Shown piece by piece: positions 6,843 to 16,147 of a stretch of DNA of 34,056 bases. Source of the stretch: Bacteroidales bacterium (lineage in GTDB: Bacteria > Bacteroidota > Bacteroidia > Bacteroidales > UBA932); assembly GCA_017960545.1 (NCBI GenBank), contig JAGCYZ010000060.1:1-34056 (forward strand). Reading direction: 5' to 3'. The translations under genes and the position numbers were made by a program. A model generated the notes under the pieces. The model did not search any database. It saw nothing but the letters and a program-made list of their open reading frames with translations, and was not told where the DNA came from. Position 1 is the stretch's first letter. Each line of letters begins with the position of its first letter.

Positions 6843-9296
6843 ATGAATTTCAAGAGCATTCTCAACAAATATGGAGCCTACGTGGCCGCCATCATCATAT
6901 TTCTGGCACTTGGTTACACTTATTGTTCCCCCCAGCTGAAAGGCAAGGTACTCTATGCTGGAGACCAGCAGAATTTTGCAGGGGCGGTGCACGAGTCCCT
7001 CGTTTACCACGATGTCCACGGAGACTACACCTTCTGGAACGGATCCATGTTCAGCGGAATGCCCAACTACCAGATAGGAGGCGGCCATTATGCTTCCGAG
7101 ACATTGTTCCAGCCGGTGATATCCTTCCTTCACAAACCGGCCAGTCCCGCCTGGATCATCTTCATCTATTTCCTGTGCTTTTTCATATGCCTGCTGTGCT
7201 TTGACGTGGACAAATGGCTGAGCATAGTGGGAGCGATAGCCATCGGCCTGTCATCCTATTTCCTGGTGATAATAGGCGCAGGCCATATCACAAAGACCTG
7301 GACCATTGCGGAAACCGCCGTTGTCCTGGGTGCCTTCAACCTCATTTTCAGCAAGAAGCAATACATACTGGGCGGTGTCCTCACCATGCTGTTCGTAGCG
7401 GCAGGCGCCACAAAGCACCCTCAGATGTTCTTCTACTATTTCATGCTGATAGCGCTGATGTGGCTGGTGCAGCTCATCTTCCACCTCAAGGAGAAGAAAG
7501 GCAGGGACCTGCTCATAGGCACAGCCGTTTTCGTACTCGCCGTAGGAATTGGAATGGGCGCCAACTGTGCCGATGTCTTTGCCAACGCCGAATACACCCG
7601 CGAGACAATGCGCGGCGGCCATTCAGATCTAGTAAAGACAAACGAGCCCACGGAATCCGCTTCCAGCAATGGCCTTGACCTTAACTACGCCACCCAGTGG
7701 AGTTATGGCATCGGGGAATCCCTCTCATTCCTTGTCCCCGGAGCCAAAGGCGGTGCAAGTACAATGAAAGTGGGACGTGATTCAGACCTTTACAAGACTC
7801 TCGTCTCACATAGCGTGACTTCCTCTGACGCCGCCGCTTTCTGCGAGGCCGTGCCAATGTACTGGGGAGGCCAGCCTTTCACCGCAGGCAACGTCTATAT
7901 GGGAGCCATCGTCTGCTTCCTTTTCCTACTTGGATGCCTGATAGTTCCCGGACCCCATAAGTGGGGCTTGATGATAGGTACAGTATTCTCCATACTGCTT
8001 TCCTGGGGAAGCAACTTTATGTGGCTGACCAGCCTGTTCTTCAAGTTCTTCCCTATGTACAACAAGTTCAGGGCTGTATCGTCCATCCTTATAGTAGCGG
8101 AAGTGGCAATGCCTCTGCTCGGATTCCTGGCAATAAGGGAGATAATGCTGGGGAAAGTTGATAAGAAGAAGCTCAGGAAGAGCATCCTCTGGGCAGGGGG
8201 CGTCACCGGAGGCATCTGCCTCCTGCTTGCCCTTCTGGGAGGAAGCCTGTTCAGTTTCTCTTCCCCAAACGACGCCACCTGGAACGGATCATATCCTGAC
8301 TGGCTCTACACCGCCATCCTGGACCAGAGGGCGGCCCTTCTCAGAAGCGACTCGCTCCGCTCCTTCGCATTCATCGCCGCCGCAGCCCTCGCCCTGTGGA
8401 TCTACGCCAAGGGCAAGATCAAGAGCGGTTTGTTCGCCGCCATACTGGGAGTTCTCATACTGGTTGACATGTGGCCGGTGGACAGAAGGTATTTCAATGA
8501 CAAGAACTTCGTGACCAAAGTGCAGAACATGTCGCCCTTTGAGATGCTTCCGTACGAGCAGTCCATAATGCAGGACCCTGAGCCTCATTTCAGGGTGATG
8601 AACCTTTCTACCAACACTTTCAACGAGTCCAGGACGTCATACTATCTTGAGTCCATCGGAGGTTACAGCGCAGCCAAACTCCGCCGTTACCAGGACCTGA
8701 TAGACGAACACCTCTCCAAACTGCATCTGCCGGTGATCAGCATGCTCAACACCAAGTATATAATTGGGGTTGACGATGACGGCGCGCCCAAACCTATGTA
8801 TAACCCCGAAGCCATGGGACCTGCCTGGTTCGTATCTGACATCAAGGTCGTGGACAACGCCAACCAGGAAAGCGACGCCCTCAACATCGTGGACCTCAGG
8901 GAAGTGGCAGTGATTGACAAGGAGTTCGCCCCTTACGTGACCGACCTCACCCCCGGAATCGCGGAGGACGCCGAGATCAAGCTCTCGTCATACACGCCCA
9001 AGAGCATAGACTATACTGTGAAGAGTTCCCAGCCCGGAACAGTAGTATTCTCTGAAATCTACTACCCTTACGGCTGGAAGGCTACCATAGACGGGCAGAA
9101 AGCGGATTACTTCCGTGCCAACTACGTGCTCCGCGCAATGAACGTCCCTGCCGGAGAGCATACCATCAATTTCGTTTTCGAGCCGGACAGCGTACGCAAG
9201 GGCAACATCCTGTCCTCCATCTTCATAATACTTATCTATCTGGCCATACTCCTGGCCGCAGCGTTCGGAATATGGAAGGCGGTCCGCAAAAAATAG
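6843..9296 (+). CDS. YfhO family polytopic membrane protein
   Basis: An 817-residue integral membrane protein of the YfhO family (GT-C-like fold, often linked to glycosylation of cell-surface polymers). The N-terminus MNFKSILNKYGAYVAAIIIF enters the first membrane helix at about 12-30. Roughly a dozen hydrophobic helices follow up to about residue 560. A soluble extracytoplasmic domain comes next (about 565-785, Ig-like end FSEIYYPYGWKATIDGQ), and a final helix at about 795-812 is followed by the basic tail KAVRKK. The loop after helix 1 contains the family pattern YAGDQQNFAG and DYTFWNGSMFSGMPNYQIGG. The substrate is unknown. Its stop overlaps the start of the GT4 gene by 25 nt, suggesting joint synthesis and a shared pathway. 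Confidence 0.88.
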   Translation: MNFKSILNKYGAYVAAIIIFLALGYTYCSPQLKGKVLYAGDQQNFAGAVHESLVYHDVHGDYTFWNGSMFSGMPNYQIGGGHYASETLFQPVISFLHKPASPAWIIFIYFLCFFICLLCFDVDKWLSIVGAIAIGLSSYFLVIIGAGHITKTWTIAETAVVLGAFNLIFSKKQYILGGVLTMLFVAAGATKHPQMFFYYFMLIALMWLVQLIFHLKEKKGRDLLIGTAVFVLAVGIGMGANCADVFANAEYTRETMRGGHSDLVKTNEPTESASSNGLDLNYATQWSYGIGESLSFLVPGAKGGASTMKVGRDSDLYKTLVSHSVTSSDAAAFCEAVPMYWGGQPFTAGNVYMGAIVCFLFLLGCLIVPGPHKWGLMIGTVFSILLSWGSNFMWLTSLFFKFFPMYNKFRAVSSILIVAEVAMPLLGFLAIREIMLGKVDKKKLRKSILWAGGVTGGICLLLALLGGSLFSFSSPNDATWNGSYPDWLYTAILDQRAALLRSDSLRSFAFIAAAALALWIYAKGKIKSGLFAAILGVLILVDMWPVDRRYFNDKNFVTKVQNMSPFEMLPYEQSIMQDPEPHFRVMNLSTNTFNESRTSYYLESIGGYSAAKLRRYQDLIDEHLSKLHLPVISMLNTKYIIGVDDDGAPKPMYNPEAMGPAWFVSDIKVVDNANQESDALNIVDLREVAVIDKEFAPYVTDLTPGIAEDAEIKLSSYTPKSIDYTVKSSQPGTVVFSEIYYPYGWKATIDGQKADYFRANYVLRAMNVPAGEHTINFVFEPDSVRKGNILSSIFIILIYLAILLAAAFGIWKAVRKK

Positions 9297-10393
9297 CGAT
9301 AGTAGGTCCCGCATACCCTTACAGGGGTGGCATAGCCGCTTTCAGTGAAAGGTTGGCGGCCGAATTCGTTTCCCGCGGCAGCCAGGTGCAACTGGTGACG
9401 TTCACCCTCCAGTACCCTTCTTTCCTGTTCCCAGGCAAGACCCAGTATTCAGACGGTCCCGCCCCGCAGGGGCTGGAGATATGCAGGATGCTCAATTCCT
9501 GCAACCCGTTCAACTGGATAAGCACGGGGCGCAGGCTGCGCAGGATGAAGGCGGACATAATTGTCTTTGCCTTCTGGATGCCGTTTATGGCTCCCGCCCT
9601 TGGCACCGTCGCCCGTATTGCAAGGAAATCCGGAGCCAGATGCATAGGGCTGGTGCACAACCTCATCCCTCACGAGCATAAGCCCGGGGACAAGTTTTTC
9701 AGCAGATACTTCTGCAACTCAGTGGACGGCTTTGTCACAATGTCTGATTCCGTACTCAAAGACATACGCAGTTTTGCCCCGGCCAAGCCTTCCACTATGT
9801 GCCCCCACCCGCTGTATGACCACTATGGCGTCCCTGTCCCCAGGGAAGAGGCCATTGAGAAACTTGGGCTCGAGAAAGACTGCCGCTATCTGCTGTTCTT
9901 TGGCCTGGTAAGGGATTACAAAGGCCTTGACTGGCTCCTTGAGGCTTTCGAAGACCCTCGCCTGACGCAGTTCCCCGAACTCAGACTGATAGTCGCCGGC
10001 GAGTTCTACTCAAACCCTGAGAAATACCAGGAGGCCGCCAGGGCCCTTGGAGACAGGGTCATCATCCGTCCGGACTTCATCCCTGACGATATGGTCCGCT
10101 ACTACTTCTGCGCAGCGGACCTCATCGTGCAGCCGTATAAGACGGCCACCCAGAGCGGCATCACCCAGATCGCTTATCATTTTGAAAAGCCTATGCTGGT
10201 GACCCGCGTAGGCGGCCTTCCGGAAATAGTGCCTGACGGGGTTGCGGGTTACGTTACGGAGCCCACGGTGGAATCCATTGCGGATGCGCTTGTGAGTTTC
10301 GCTTCTGACAGGCCGGATTTTTCAGAAGGCCTGGCCTCCCAGAAACGCAAGTATTCCTGGAAGAAGATGGCAGAGGCCATAGAGTCCCTCTAA
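9272..10393 (+). CDS. Glycosyltransferase family 4
   Basis: A 373-residue GT-B fold retaining glycosyltransferase. The N-terminal Rossmann domain opens KIAIVGPAYPYRGGIAAFSERLA, with the acceptor-side glycine loop. The C-terminal nucleotide-sugar domain has YLLFFGLVRDYKGLDWLLEA and the E-x7-E-like region QSGITQIAYHFEKPMLVTRVGGLPEIV. It probably adds a sugar to a lipid-linked or surface glycan in the cytoplasm; donor and acceptor cannot be read from sequence. ATG at 9272 lies inside the end of the YfhO gene, and no better start keeps the first beta-strand. The stop TAA overlaps the TAG of the convergent gene (bases 10390-10393), so no terminator fits between them. Confidence 0.88.
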   Translation: MEGGPQKIAIVGPAYPYRGGIAAFSERLAAEFVSRGSQVQLVTFTLQYPSFLFPGKTQYSDGPAPQGLEICRMLNSCNPFNWISTGRRLRRMKADIIVFAFWMPFMAPALGTVARIARKSGARCIGLVHNLIPHEHKPGDKFFSRYFCNSVDGFVTMSDSVLKDIRSFAPAKPSTMCPHPLYDHYGVPVPREEAIEKLGLEKDCRYLLFFGLVRDYKGLDWLLEAFEDPRLTQFPELRLIVAGEFYSNPEKYQEAARALGDRVIIRPDFIPDDMVRYYFCAADLIVQPYKTATQSGITQIAYHFEKPMLVTRVGGLPEIVPDGVAGYVTEPTVESIADALVSFASDRPDFSEGLASQKRKYSWKKMAEAIESL

Positions 10394-11481
10394 CCCAGTA
10401 TCTTACGGAAAAGTTCGGGCGCCTGGGCGTCGGAATACTTGCTCAGGAACACTTCCCTTGAATAAGCATTGAAACGCGGAGCGGGTACCTTTGAAAGGTC
10501 CTTGATGCGCTGGATGAACTCCCAGGCGGAATTGCACCGGCCGCCTGCGCGGTCAAAGTCCAGGTCGTATCCTTCCCAGGCCTCGTCCGTGGCCAGGATG
10601 TTCTTTCCGAACATAAGGGACTCGCAGGTCTTTACCTTCATTCCGCTGCCTTTGAAGATTGGAATCACCATAATGTCCGCCTGGATGAAATACGGTTCCA
10701 GCTGAGGTGCGTCCGTGACTATCTCGATGTCCGGATCCAGCCAGTCCTTGCCCACTACCTTGAGCTTGTCCATACCCTTGCCCACTATCTTCAGCGAGAT
10801 ATCTACATTGTGATAGACTTCACGGACGAACCATTCTACGCCCTGCACGTTGGCCGGGAAGAATGAGCCCAGGAACACGCACAGAGGTTTGGAAGGAATG
10901 TTGCCCAACGGGTAGATATCCTTGGCGTAACGGTCCTTGAACATTACGGGAGCTATGAAATCCGCCCCGCGGCCGTATTGTTTGGCCAGATAGTCAGAAT
11001 CCCGCTTGGTAAGGGTCACTATCGCATCGGCGACACGGCAGCAGTAGGAGTCGTTGTGACGGGCGCAACGGAGCACGACCCTGCGGCCAAGGAGCCATTT
11101 AGGGAGCTTGGCGTCAAAGAAAACCGTCTCCACATTGTGGAAGAAACAGATAATCTTCCCATTATAGCCGGCGTGACGGGCCTTCCGGCCAATTATGCCA
11201 AAGACGCTGCGGTCTATCCAAAGGTAATCGTAGTCCATAGCCTTGTCCACAATGGCTGCGGTCCTCTTGGGGGTGAGCCCGAAGAAGTAGTTCCTAAGGA
11301 AGAACCAGGCGCCTATGAGGCGGCTTTTTTTCTTTGCCTTCTCGTCGTGTATGTATATGACTTCCACGTTCTCCTTACCCAGAACTTCCTCCAGGGCCTC
11401 AAGGTTCCTCCTGCTCACCACTTCTCCTCCCTCAAGAATGTTCTTGGCCCGTTTGTACCTTATGAATAACAGTTTTGGCAT
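10390..11481 (-). CDS. Glycosyltransferase, GT4/GT1-like (Glyco_trans_1_4 type)
   Basis: A 363-residue GT-B type transferase at the 3' end of the polysaccharide operon. The C-terminal domain shows CVFLGSFFPANVQGVEWFVREV and the donor-binding segment IPIFKGSGMKVKTCESLMFGKNILAT, both typical of the Glyco_trans_1_4 group. The N-terminal half holds MPKLLFIRYKRAKNILEGGE and a HNVE acceptor-side motif. No signal peptide or membrane helix, so it probably acts at the cytoplasmic face of the inner membrane. It follows the GT2 gene after 10 nt and ends sharing four bases with the convergent GT4 gene. Donor sugar unknown. Confidence 0.85.
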   Translation of the reverse strand: MPKLLFIRYKRAKNILEGGEVVSRRNLEALEEVLGKENVEVIYIHDEKAKKKSRLIGAWFFLRNYFFGLTPKRTAAIVDKAMDYDYLWIDRSVFGIIGRKARHAGYNGKIICFFHNVETVFFDAKLPKWLLGRRVVLRCARHNDSYCCRVADAIVTLTKRDSDYLAKQYGRGADFIAPVMFKDRYAKDIYPLGNIPSKPLCVFLGSFFPANVQGVEWFVREVYHNVDISLKIVGKGMDKLKVVGKDWLDPDIEIVTDAPQLEPYFIQADIMVIPIFKGSGMKVKTCESLMFGKNILATDEAWEGYDLDFDRAGGRCNSAWEFIQRIKDLSKVPAPRFNAYSREVFLSKYSDAQAPELFRKILG

Positions 11482-11491
11482 AGTACACTCC

Positions 11492-12568
11492 TTATCTGAA
11501 AATCTTTCTGTACAGGGTGGTCATTATCCTGTCAGCGACGGAATTGACAGCCTCAAGAGCCTTTGGGAGGCGGCTGTGCTTCCTGCGCCAGTACTTGTAG
11601 GCATCCACCCTTATTATCTTATTGGCCGGGAACAGCTTGAAGGGTTCCAGGCCCAGTTTTTCCATATGGCCCCGCAGCTTTTCATCTACCAGGGCGAACT
11701 CATCCGCCTTGAACATATCCCTTGGCAGGTCCAGCAGGTAGCTCTTTGCCATAAGGCGTATCCTGTTACGGTAAAAGCCGTCAAGGAAAGCCTTCCTCTG
11801 AGGGGACAGTTCCCCCACGGGGAAATGCTCGTAAAAGTCAAGTATGTTCTCCGTCACCCTTCCCAGCTGGTCAAGGCTGCGTGCGAGCACCTTTGGATCC
11901 ATTGTCTGCCCTTCCCTGTCCAGGTTGTACTGGTAAAGGTCGGTATCGAAGAACACTATGTCACGGGCAAAGAACAGCGGATACACATCCCATTCCAGGT
12001 CCGTGTAGGAACATCCCTCGGTCTGCCGGTAACCGCTCCTGAGCAACAGCTGCGTCTTGTACGTCAGCGAATGCATCAGGAAGAAACGTATGTAACCGTC
12101 AGAGAGTATCCGGTCCAGGTCATAGGTCCTGCCGTACTCATACGGTTCCTTGCCGTAAAGGTTGTATTTGGCCAGTTCCCTGACGCCCTTTGGATGGATC
12201 TGCGTAAAATGCGTCACCACCATATCGGCATCCGTGGATGAAAGCTCGCGCAGGAACTTGGCCAGGGCTGCGGAGCTGAACCAGTCATCGGCATCCAGTA
12301 TCTTCACGTATTTTCCGCGTGCCTGCGGCAGGGCGGCGTTGATAGTGGACCCATAGTTGCCGTTGGGCTTGTCTATGACCCTGATGCAGTCCGGATTGGC
12401 ATCCCGGTAACGGAGCGCCACCTGCAGGGTGTCGTCCTTGCTTCCGTCGTTCACCACTATGGCCTCGAAGCCGTCCTGCGCACCGGATTCCAGAAGGGAA
12501 TCCAGGCAGCGCGGCAGCAGCTGCGCCATATTGTAAGACGGTATTATTACCGTGAGCTGCTTCTCCAT
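11492..12568 (-). CDS. Glycosyltransferase family 2
   Basis: A 358-residue GT-A fold inverting transferase. The start MEKQLTVIIPSYNMAQLLPRC and EAIVVNDGSKDDT (about 36-47) bind the nucleotide, and LDADDW at 91-96 is the DxD metal site. The C-terminal half (about 220-358) is basic and helical, as in enzymes that extend surface polysaccharides. Its start overlaps the upstream GT2 gene by 22 nt, so the two are co-translated. It likely uses a UDP-sugar in capsule, O-antigen or similar glycan synthesis; specificity is not predictable. Confidence 0.9.
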   Translation of the reverse strand: MEKQLTVIIPSYNMAQLLPRCLDSLLESGAQDGFEAIVVNDGSKDDTLQVALRYRDANPDCIRVIDKPNGNYGSTINAALPQARGKYVKILDADDWFSSAALAKFLRELSSTDADMVVTHFTQIHPKGVRELAKYNLYGKEPYEYGRTYDLDRILSDGYIRFFLMHSLTYKTQLLLRSGYRQTEGCSYTDLEWDVYPLFFARDIVFFDTDLYQYNLDREGQTMDPKVLARSLDQLGRVTENILDFYEHFPVGELSPQRKAFLDGFYRNRIRLMAKSYLLDLPRDMFKADEFALVDEKLRGHMEKLGLEPFKLFPANKIIRVDAYKYWRRKHSRLPKALEAVNSVADRIMTTLYRKIFR

Positions 12569-13524
12569 TTATAAACCGCTTTGATGATTGCCGGCGGGCA
12601 ATACCTATCTGTCAAATACTCAAGCTTATGGACAAATTTAATATGTTTATTGAATAAAACCTTGCCTTTTATCTCAGGGAATTCATTTCGCCATATGTCA
12701 AGGGCCTCGCCTTTGCGGAGCAATGGCCGCAGGTCAAACATACAGAGCAGTTTATGGGCGGCCAGCTGCTGTTCGAAGCGCCCGAGCACACCCTCCTTTG
12801 CAAGGAAGGCCTCTACCAGACGGTCATTGGCGCAGTCTCCCTGGAAGCGGCGCAAGACGCCCTGCCCGGAAGGATCGCGCGTTATGGAGGACATATTGGT
12901 CCTCCAGTGATACAGCGGCTCATCTACGCAAAAGACGCCCTTGCTTTTCCAGACCAACTGCACCAAAAGAGCGTGGTCTTCGCCCTGATTGTACACAGGA
13001 AAATCGATCCCGCGGTAATAGACCTCTCTTTTGACCATATACCGCCAGAGCGACTGGATTTCTCCCACGGCAACCATATCGCCAAGGATAATGTCCCGGC
13101 AGTTTCCCTCTGAGCGGCCGTATTTGGTGGGAACAGGCTCATTGTCCCGGAACCAGGCACATACCACCGCATCGGCATCATTGGCTTCGGCCTTCTGATA
13201 CAATTTCTCCAGCATATCCGCCTCCTGCCAGTCATCGCCGTCGCAGTGGATGGTGTATTTTCCAGTGGAGGCCTCGACGCCCCTCCGGCGGCTGTAGGCC
13301 TGTCCGCTGTTCTTCTCGTTCTTCAGGACCCTTACCTGGCTGCGGCGCCAGGGGAATTCCTGCTCCAGGATCATATCTACAATCTCCATAGACCTGTCCG
13401 GGCTGCAGTCGTCCACAAAGATGAATTCCACGTCCTTGAGCGTCTGGCCAAAAAGGCTCCGCGCACATTGGGCAATGTACTCTTCAACCTTGTAAATCAG
13501 GACTATTACGCTGACAGCCGGCAT
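12547..13524 (-). CDS. Glycosyltransferase family 2
   Basis: A 325-residue GT-A transferase distinct from its downstream neighbour. It opens MPAVSVIVLIYKVEEYIAQC, has FIFVDDCSPDRS at 35-44 and the metal site CDGDDW at 94-99. The remaining C-terminal part is variable and probably recognises the acceptor. It lies 4 nt after the UDP-galactopyranose mutase gene and overlaps the following GT2 gene by 22 nt. Because it directly follows glf it is one candidate for a galactofuranosyltransferase, but nothing in the sequence proves this. Confidence 0.9.
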   Translation of the reverse strand: MPAVSVIVLIYKVEEYIAQCARSLFGQTLKDVEFIFVDDCSPDRSMEIVDMILEQEFPWRRSQVRVLKNEKNSGQAYSRRRGVEASTGKYTIHCDGDDWQEADMLEKLYQKAEANDADAVVCAWFRDNEPVPTKYGRSEGNCRDIILGDMVAVGEIQSLWRYMVKREVYYRGIDFPVYNQGEDHALLVQLVWKSKGVFCVDEPLYHWRTNMSSITRDPSGQGVLRRFQGDCANDRLVEAFLAKEGVLGRFEQQLAAHKLLCMFDLRPLLRKGEALDIWRNEFPEIKGKVLFNKHIKFVHKLEYLTDRYCPPAIIKAVYKWRSSSR

Positions 13525-13528
13525 AAAT

Positions 13529-14641
13529 CTACTTGAGGTCCAATACTTTTTCTACTATGGGAGCCATATCGTAGTACTTGTACTCGGCAAGACGCCCCCC
13601 AAAGACAACATTCCGTTCCTTGTCCGCCAGTTCCTTGTACTGCTTGTATATCTTGCCGTTCTTGTCGTCATTGACGGGATAGAACGGCTCCTTGCCCTCG
13701 CTCCACTCACAGGGATATTCCTTGGAAATCACGGTCTTGGGGCGGGCATAGACGGCATCTCCGAACATCTCGAAGTGCTTGTGCTCTATTATGCGGGTGA
13801 AAGGTTCCGCCTTGGAAGTGTAATTCACCACGGCATTACCCTGGTAGTTGGGAGTGTCCAGAACTTCCGTTTCCAGTGTCACCGTGCGGTAATCCAGCTT
13901 GCCGAAGCGGAATCCGTAGAACTCGTCTATCCTGCCGGTGAACACTATGCTGTCCGCCAGGCTTTCCCAGTACTCCCGGGCCTCGAAGAAATCCGCCCCG
14001 GTGCGGCACTCCACACCTTCCAGAAGGGCCTCGATCAACTTGTTGTAGCCACCTATGGGCACTCCCTGGTATGTGTCGTTGAAATAATTGTTATTATATA
14101 CATACCTGACTGGAAGGCGCTTTATTATGAATGCCGGAAGGTCCTTGCAATCACGGCCCCACTGCTTCCTGGTATATTCCTTTATCAGTTTCTCATAGAT
14201 GTCTCGCCCTACAAGGCTTACCGCCTGCTCCTCCAGATTCCTGGGTTCGCCCCTGACTTCCCTTTTCTGCTCGCGTATTATGGCCTCGGCCTGAGCGGGG
14301 GTTGTCACGCCCCACATCTGGTGGAAGGTGTTCATATTGAACGGCAGGTTATACAACTCTCCGTTATAATTAGCCAGGGGGCAGTTTATGAAACTGTTGA
14401 ACGGGACCAGGGAATTGACAAAGTCCCACACCTTCTTGTTGCTCGTATGGAAAATATGAGGGCCGTAAGTATGCACGTTGATGCCTTCTATATTGTCACA
14501 ATACAAGTTTCCCCCGGGGTGGGGTCTCCGGTCTATCACCAGGCATTTCTTGCCTTCCTTTTTCGCCTTCCAGGCGCTCAGGGCGCCGTACAGGCCTGCC
14601 CCAACTACAAGGACGTCGTATTTTTCACTTTTTCTTTCCAT
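13529..14641 (-). CDS. glf: UDP-galactopyranose mutase
   Basis: A flavoenzyme converting UDP-galactopyranose to UDP-galactofuranose, the donor for galactofuranose in surface glycans. The 370-residue protein has the FAD-binding signature YDVLVVGAGLYGALSA at 8-23, then RRPHPGGNLY, HTYGPHIFHTSN and the conserved GGYNKLIEALLEG. Length is typical. An upstream in-frame ATG at 14677 would add 12 residues (MIGKCLTDHSNC) derived from the end of the preceding glycosyltransferase gene in another frame. The start at 14641 (MERKSEKYDVLVV) is preferred. It overlaps that gene by 17 nt. Its presence predicts galactofuranose in the polymer made by this operon. Confidence 0.94.
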   Translation of the reverse strand: MERKSEKYDVLVVGAGLYGALSAWKAKKEGKKCLVIDRRPHPGGNLYCDNIEGINVHTYGPHIFHTSNKKVWDFVNSLVPFNSFINCPLANYNGELYNLPFNMNTFHQMWGVTTPAQAEAIIREQKREVRGEPRNLEEQAVSLVGRDIYEKLIKEYTRKQWGRDCKDLPAFIIKRLPVRYVYNNNYFNDTYQGVPIGGYNKLIEALLEGVECRTGADFFEAREYWESLADSIVFTGRIDEFYGFRFGKLDYRTVTLETEVLDTPNYQGNAVVNYTSKAEPFTRIIEHKHFEMFGDAVYARPKTVISKEYPCEWSEGKEPFYPVNDDKNGKIYKQYKELADKERNVVFGGRLAEYKYYDMAPIVEKVLDLK

Positions 14642-15374
14642 ACAGTTTGAATGATCTGTCAAGCATTTTCCAATCAATGCCCAATATCTTGTAAAACCAT
14701 TTGTGCAAAGGACCGCCTATATATTCATCGTTCCAGGAATTGGCATAGTGATGGATACTGTGGGTATTCTCCGTGATGTAATACCTGGTTCCGTCCTTGT
14801 CTGAAGGATGGGCGCCGAACCAATCCAGGGGAAGGATACAGAACTTGGCGGGATCGGGATCGAAATCCGCAGGGGTCTCGATAGGCGTCCACTGATACTT
14901 CTCGCGGAGCAGCTCTCCCATTATTATGGGCATTACGGTCATTGCCTTCTCTCCATTCTCCTGAATGAAGTTCCTGTCTTTGTAATAGTCCATTGCGTCC
15001 TTGACCCAAGGCATTCCTTTCTCCGCTCCAAAAGCCGCCAGTTCCACGCTGGACGGCACTGCCTCGCTGCATACGAAGTATGGCAGGTGAAGGAACTCAT
15101 CGAAAGGCTTGATCACCTCCACATCGCTGTCAAAATAGATTCCGCCGTAGTTATAGACTGCATAAAAGCGGATATAGTCTGCCACAAAGGCATACTTCTT
15201 TGCCTCGAAAGCCTGCTTGGTCCAGGGAAGGGAGTTGACGTCAAAGCGGTTGGTATCCCAAAGCATAACCTCGTAATCGGGCAGGTATTTCTTCCACGAG
15301 TCAATGCAGAACTGTATCTTTTCCGGATACGGATCGCCGCTCAGCCAGCACAGATGTATAATTTTAGGTATCAT
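14625..15374 (-). CDS. GT32-type DXD glycosyltransferase, copy A of five
   Basis: A 249-residue Gly_transf_sug-type enzyme. The start MIPKIIHLCWLSGDPYP is nearly identical in all five copies. GGIYFDSDVEVIKPFDE carries the DXD metal/donor site (D82, D84), and NTHSIHHYANSW lies near the C-terminus. The middle (about 100-175) is the part that differs between copies and includes FVCSEAVPSSVELAAFGAEKG. The C-terminal end (GGPLHKWFYKILGIDWKMLDR) belongs to the same class as copy E. It lies last in the array and overlaps glf by 17 nt. It probably transfers a hexose to a lipid-linked or capsule glycan; the acceptor is unknown. Confidence 0.88.
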   Translation of the reverse strand: MIPKIIHLCWLSGDPYPEKIQFCIDSWKKYLPDYEVMLWDTNRFDVNSLPWTKQAFEAKKYAFVADYIRFYAVYNYGGIYFDSDVEVIKPFDEFLHLPYFVCSEAVPSSVELAAFGAEKGMPWVKDAMDYYKDRNFIQENGEKAMTVMPIIMGELLREKYQWTPIETPADFDPDPAKFCILPLDWFGAHPSDKDGTRYYITENTHSIHHYANSWNDEYIGGPLHKWFYKILGIDWKMLDRSFKLYGKKK

Positions 15375-15379
15375 ATCTC

Positions 15380-16147
15380 TTATTTCTTCTTTCCGGGCGT
15401 CTGGCCATAAAGCCGGAAACGGTTGTCTCCGTACCTCCAGTCCTTGCCCGTTATCTTGTAGTATAATTTGTGCAGAAAACCTCCGGGGTACTCGTCTTCG
15501 GTCCAGGAATTAGCGTAATGATGGATACTGTGCGTATTGTCGGTAATGTTGTACAGATGCCTTTTCCCTTCAATATACAGACGGGCGTTGAACCAGTCGC
15601 CGGGGAGGATGCATATCTTGGAAGCGTCATCATCAAACTCTGACGGGCTTTCAATGAATGAACAGTCATAAAGCTTGCTCAGATGAGGCCACATCACAAA
15701 AGGCAGAGGGGTCATATCCATCTCTCCGTCTTCCTTGATGAATGGCCGGTCTTTATAATAGTCCATCGCATCCTTCACCCAAACCGTCCCTTTTTCCGCC
15801 CCGAAAGCGGAAAGCTCCATACTTTGGGGAACTGCCTCCTTCCCCACGAAATATGGCAGGTGAAGCAATTCATCAAAGGACTTGATTACCTCCACGTCAG
15901 AGTCAAAATAGATTCCGCCATAATTGTACACCGCATAAAACCGGAGATAATCTACCACAAAAGCATATTTCTTTGCCTCGAAAGCCTGTTTGGTCCAGGC
16001 AAGCGAGTTGAGGTCGAAACGTTTGGCGTCCCAGAGCATTATCTCATACTCCGGCAGGTATTTCTTCCACGAGTCTATGCAGGACTGTATCTTGGGAGGA
16101 TACGGATCACCGCCCAGCCAGCACAGGTGTATAATCTTTGGTATCAT
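15380..16147 (-). CDS. GT32-type DXD glycosyltransferase, copy B of five
   Basis: A 255-residue paralogue. It differs early from the others (CWLGGDPYPPKIQSC, WDAKRFDLNSLAW), so it is one of the more diverged copies. The DXD is intact (YFDSDVEVIKSFDE). The central region reads VGKEAVPQSMELSAFGAEKGTVW, then DMTPLPFVMWPHLSKLYDCSF, unlike A, C, D or E. The C-terminal end (GGFLHKLYYKITGKDWRYGDNRFRLYG) is the inner-copy class shared with C and D. It lies 5 nt before copy A and its start overlaps the stop of copy C by 4 nt (ATGA type), giving tight translational coupling. Confidence 0.88.
   Translation of the reverse strand: MIPKIIHLCWLGGDPYPPKIQSCIDSWKKYLPEYEIMLWDAKRFDLNSLAWTKQAFEAKKYAFVVDYLRFYAVYNYGGIYFDSDVEVIKSFDELLHLPYFVGKEAVPQSMELSAFGAEKGTVWVKDAMDYYKDRPFIKEDGEMDMTPLPFVMWPHLSKLYDCSFIESPSEFDDDASKICILPGDWFNARLYIEGKRHLYNITDNTHSIHHYANSWTEDEYPGGFLHKLYYKITGKDWRYGDNRFRLYGQTPGKKK

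Noticed and set aside
11315..12241. 308-codon plus-strand frame opposite the glycosyltransferase genes
   Set aside because: Shadow of the two minus-strand glycosyltransferases; no domain pattern and no promoter.
13775..14650. 291-codon plus-strand frame opposite glf
   Set aside because: Antisense shadow of UDP-galactopyranose mutase, whose motifs are unmistakable.
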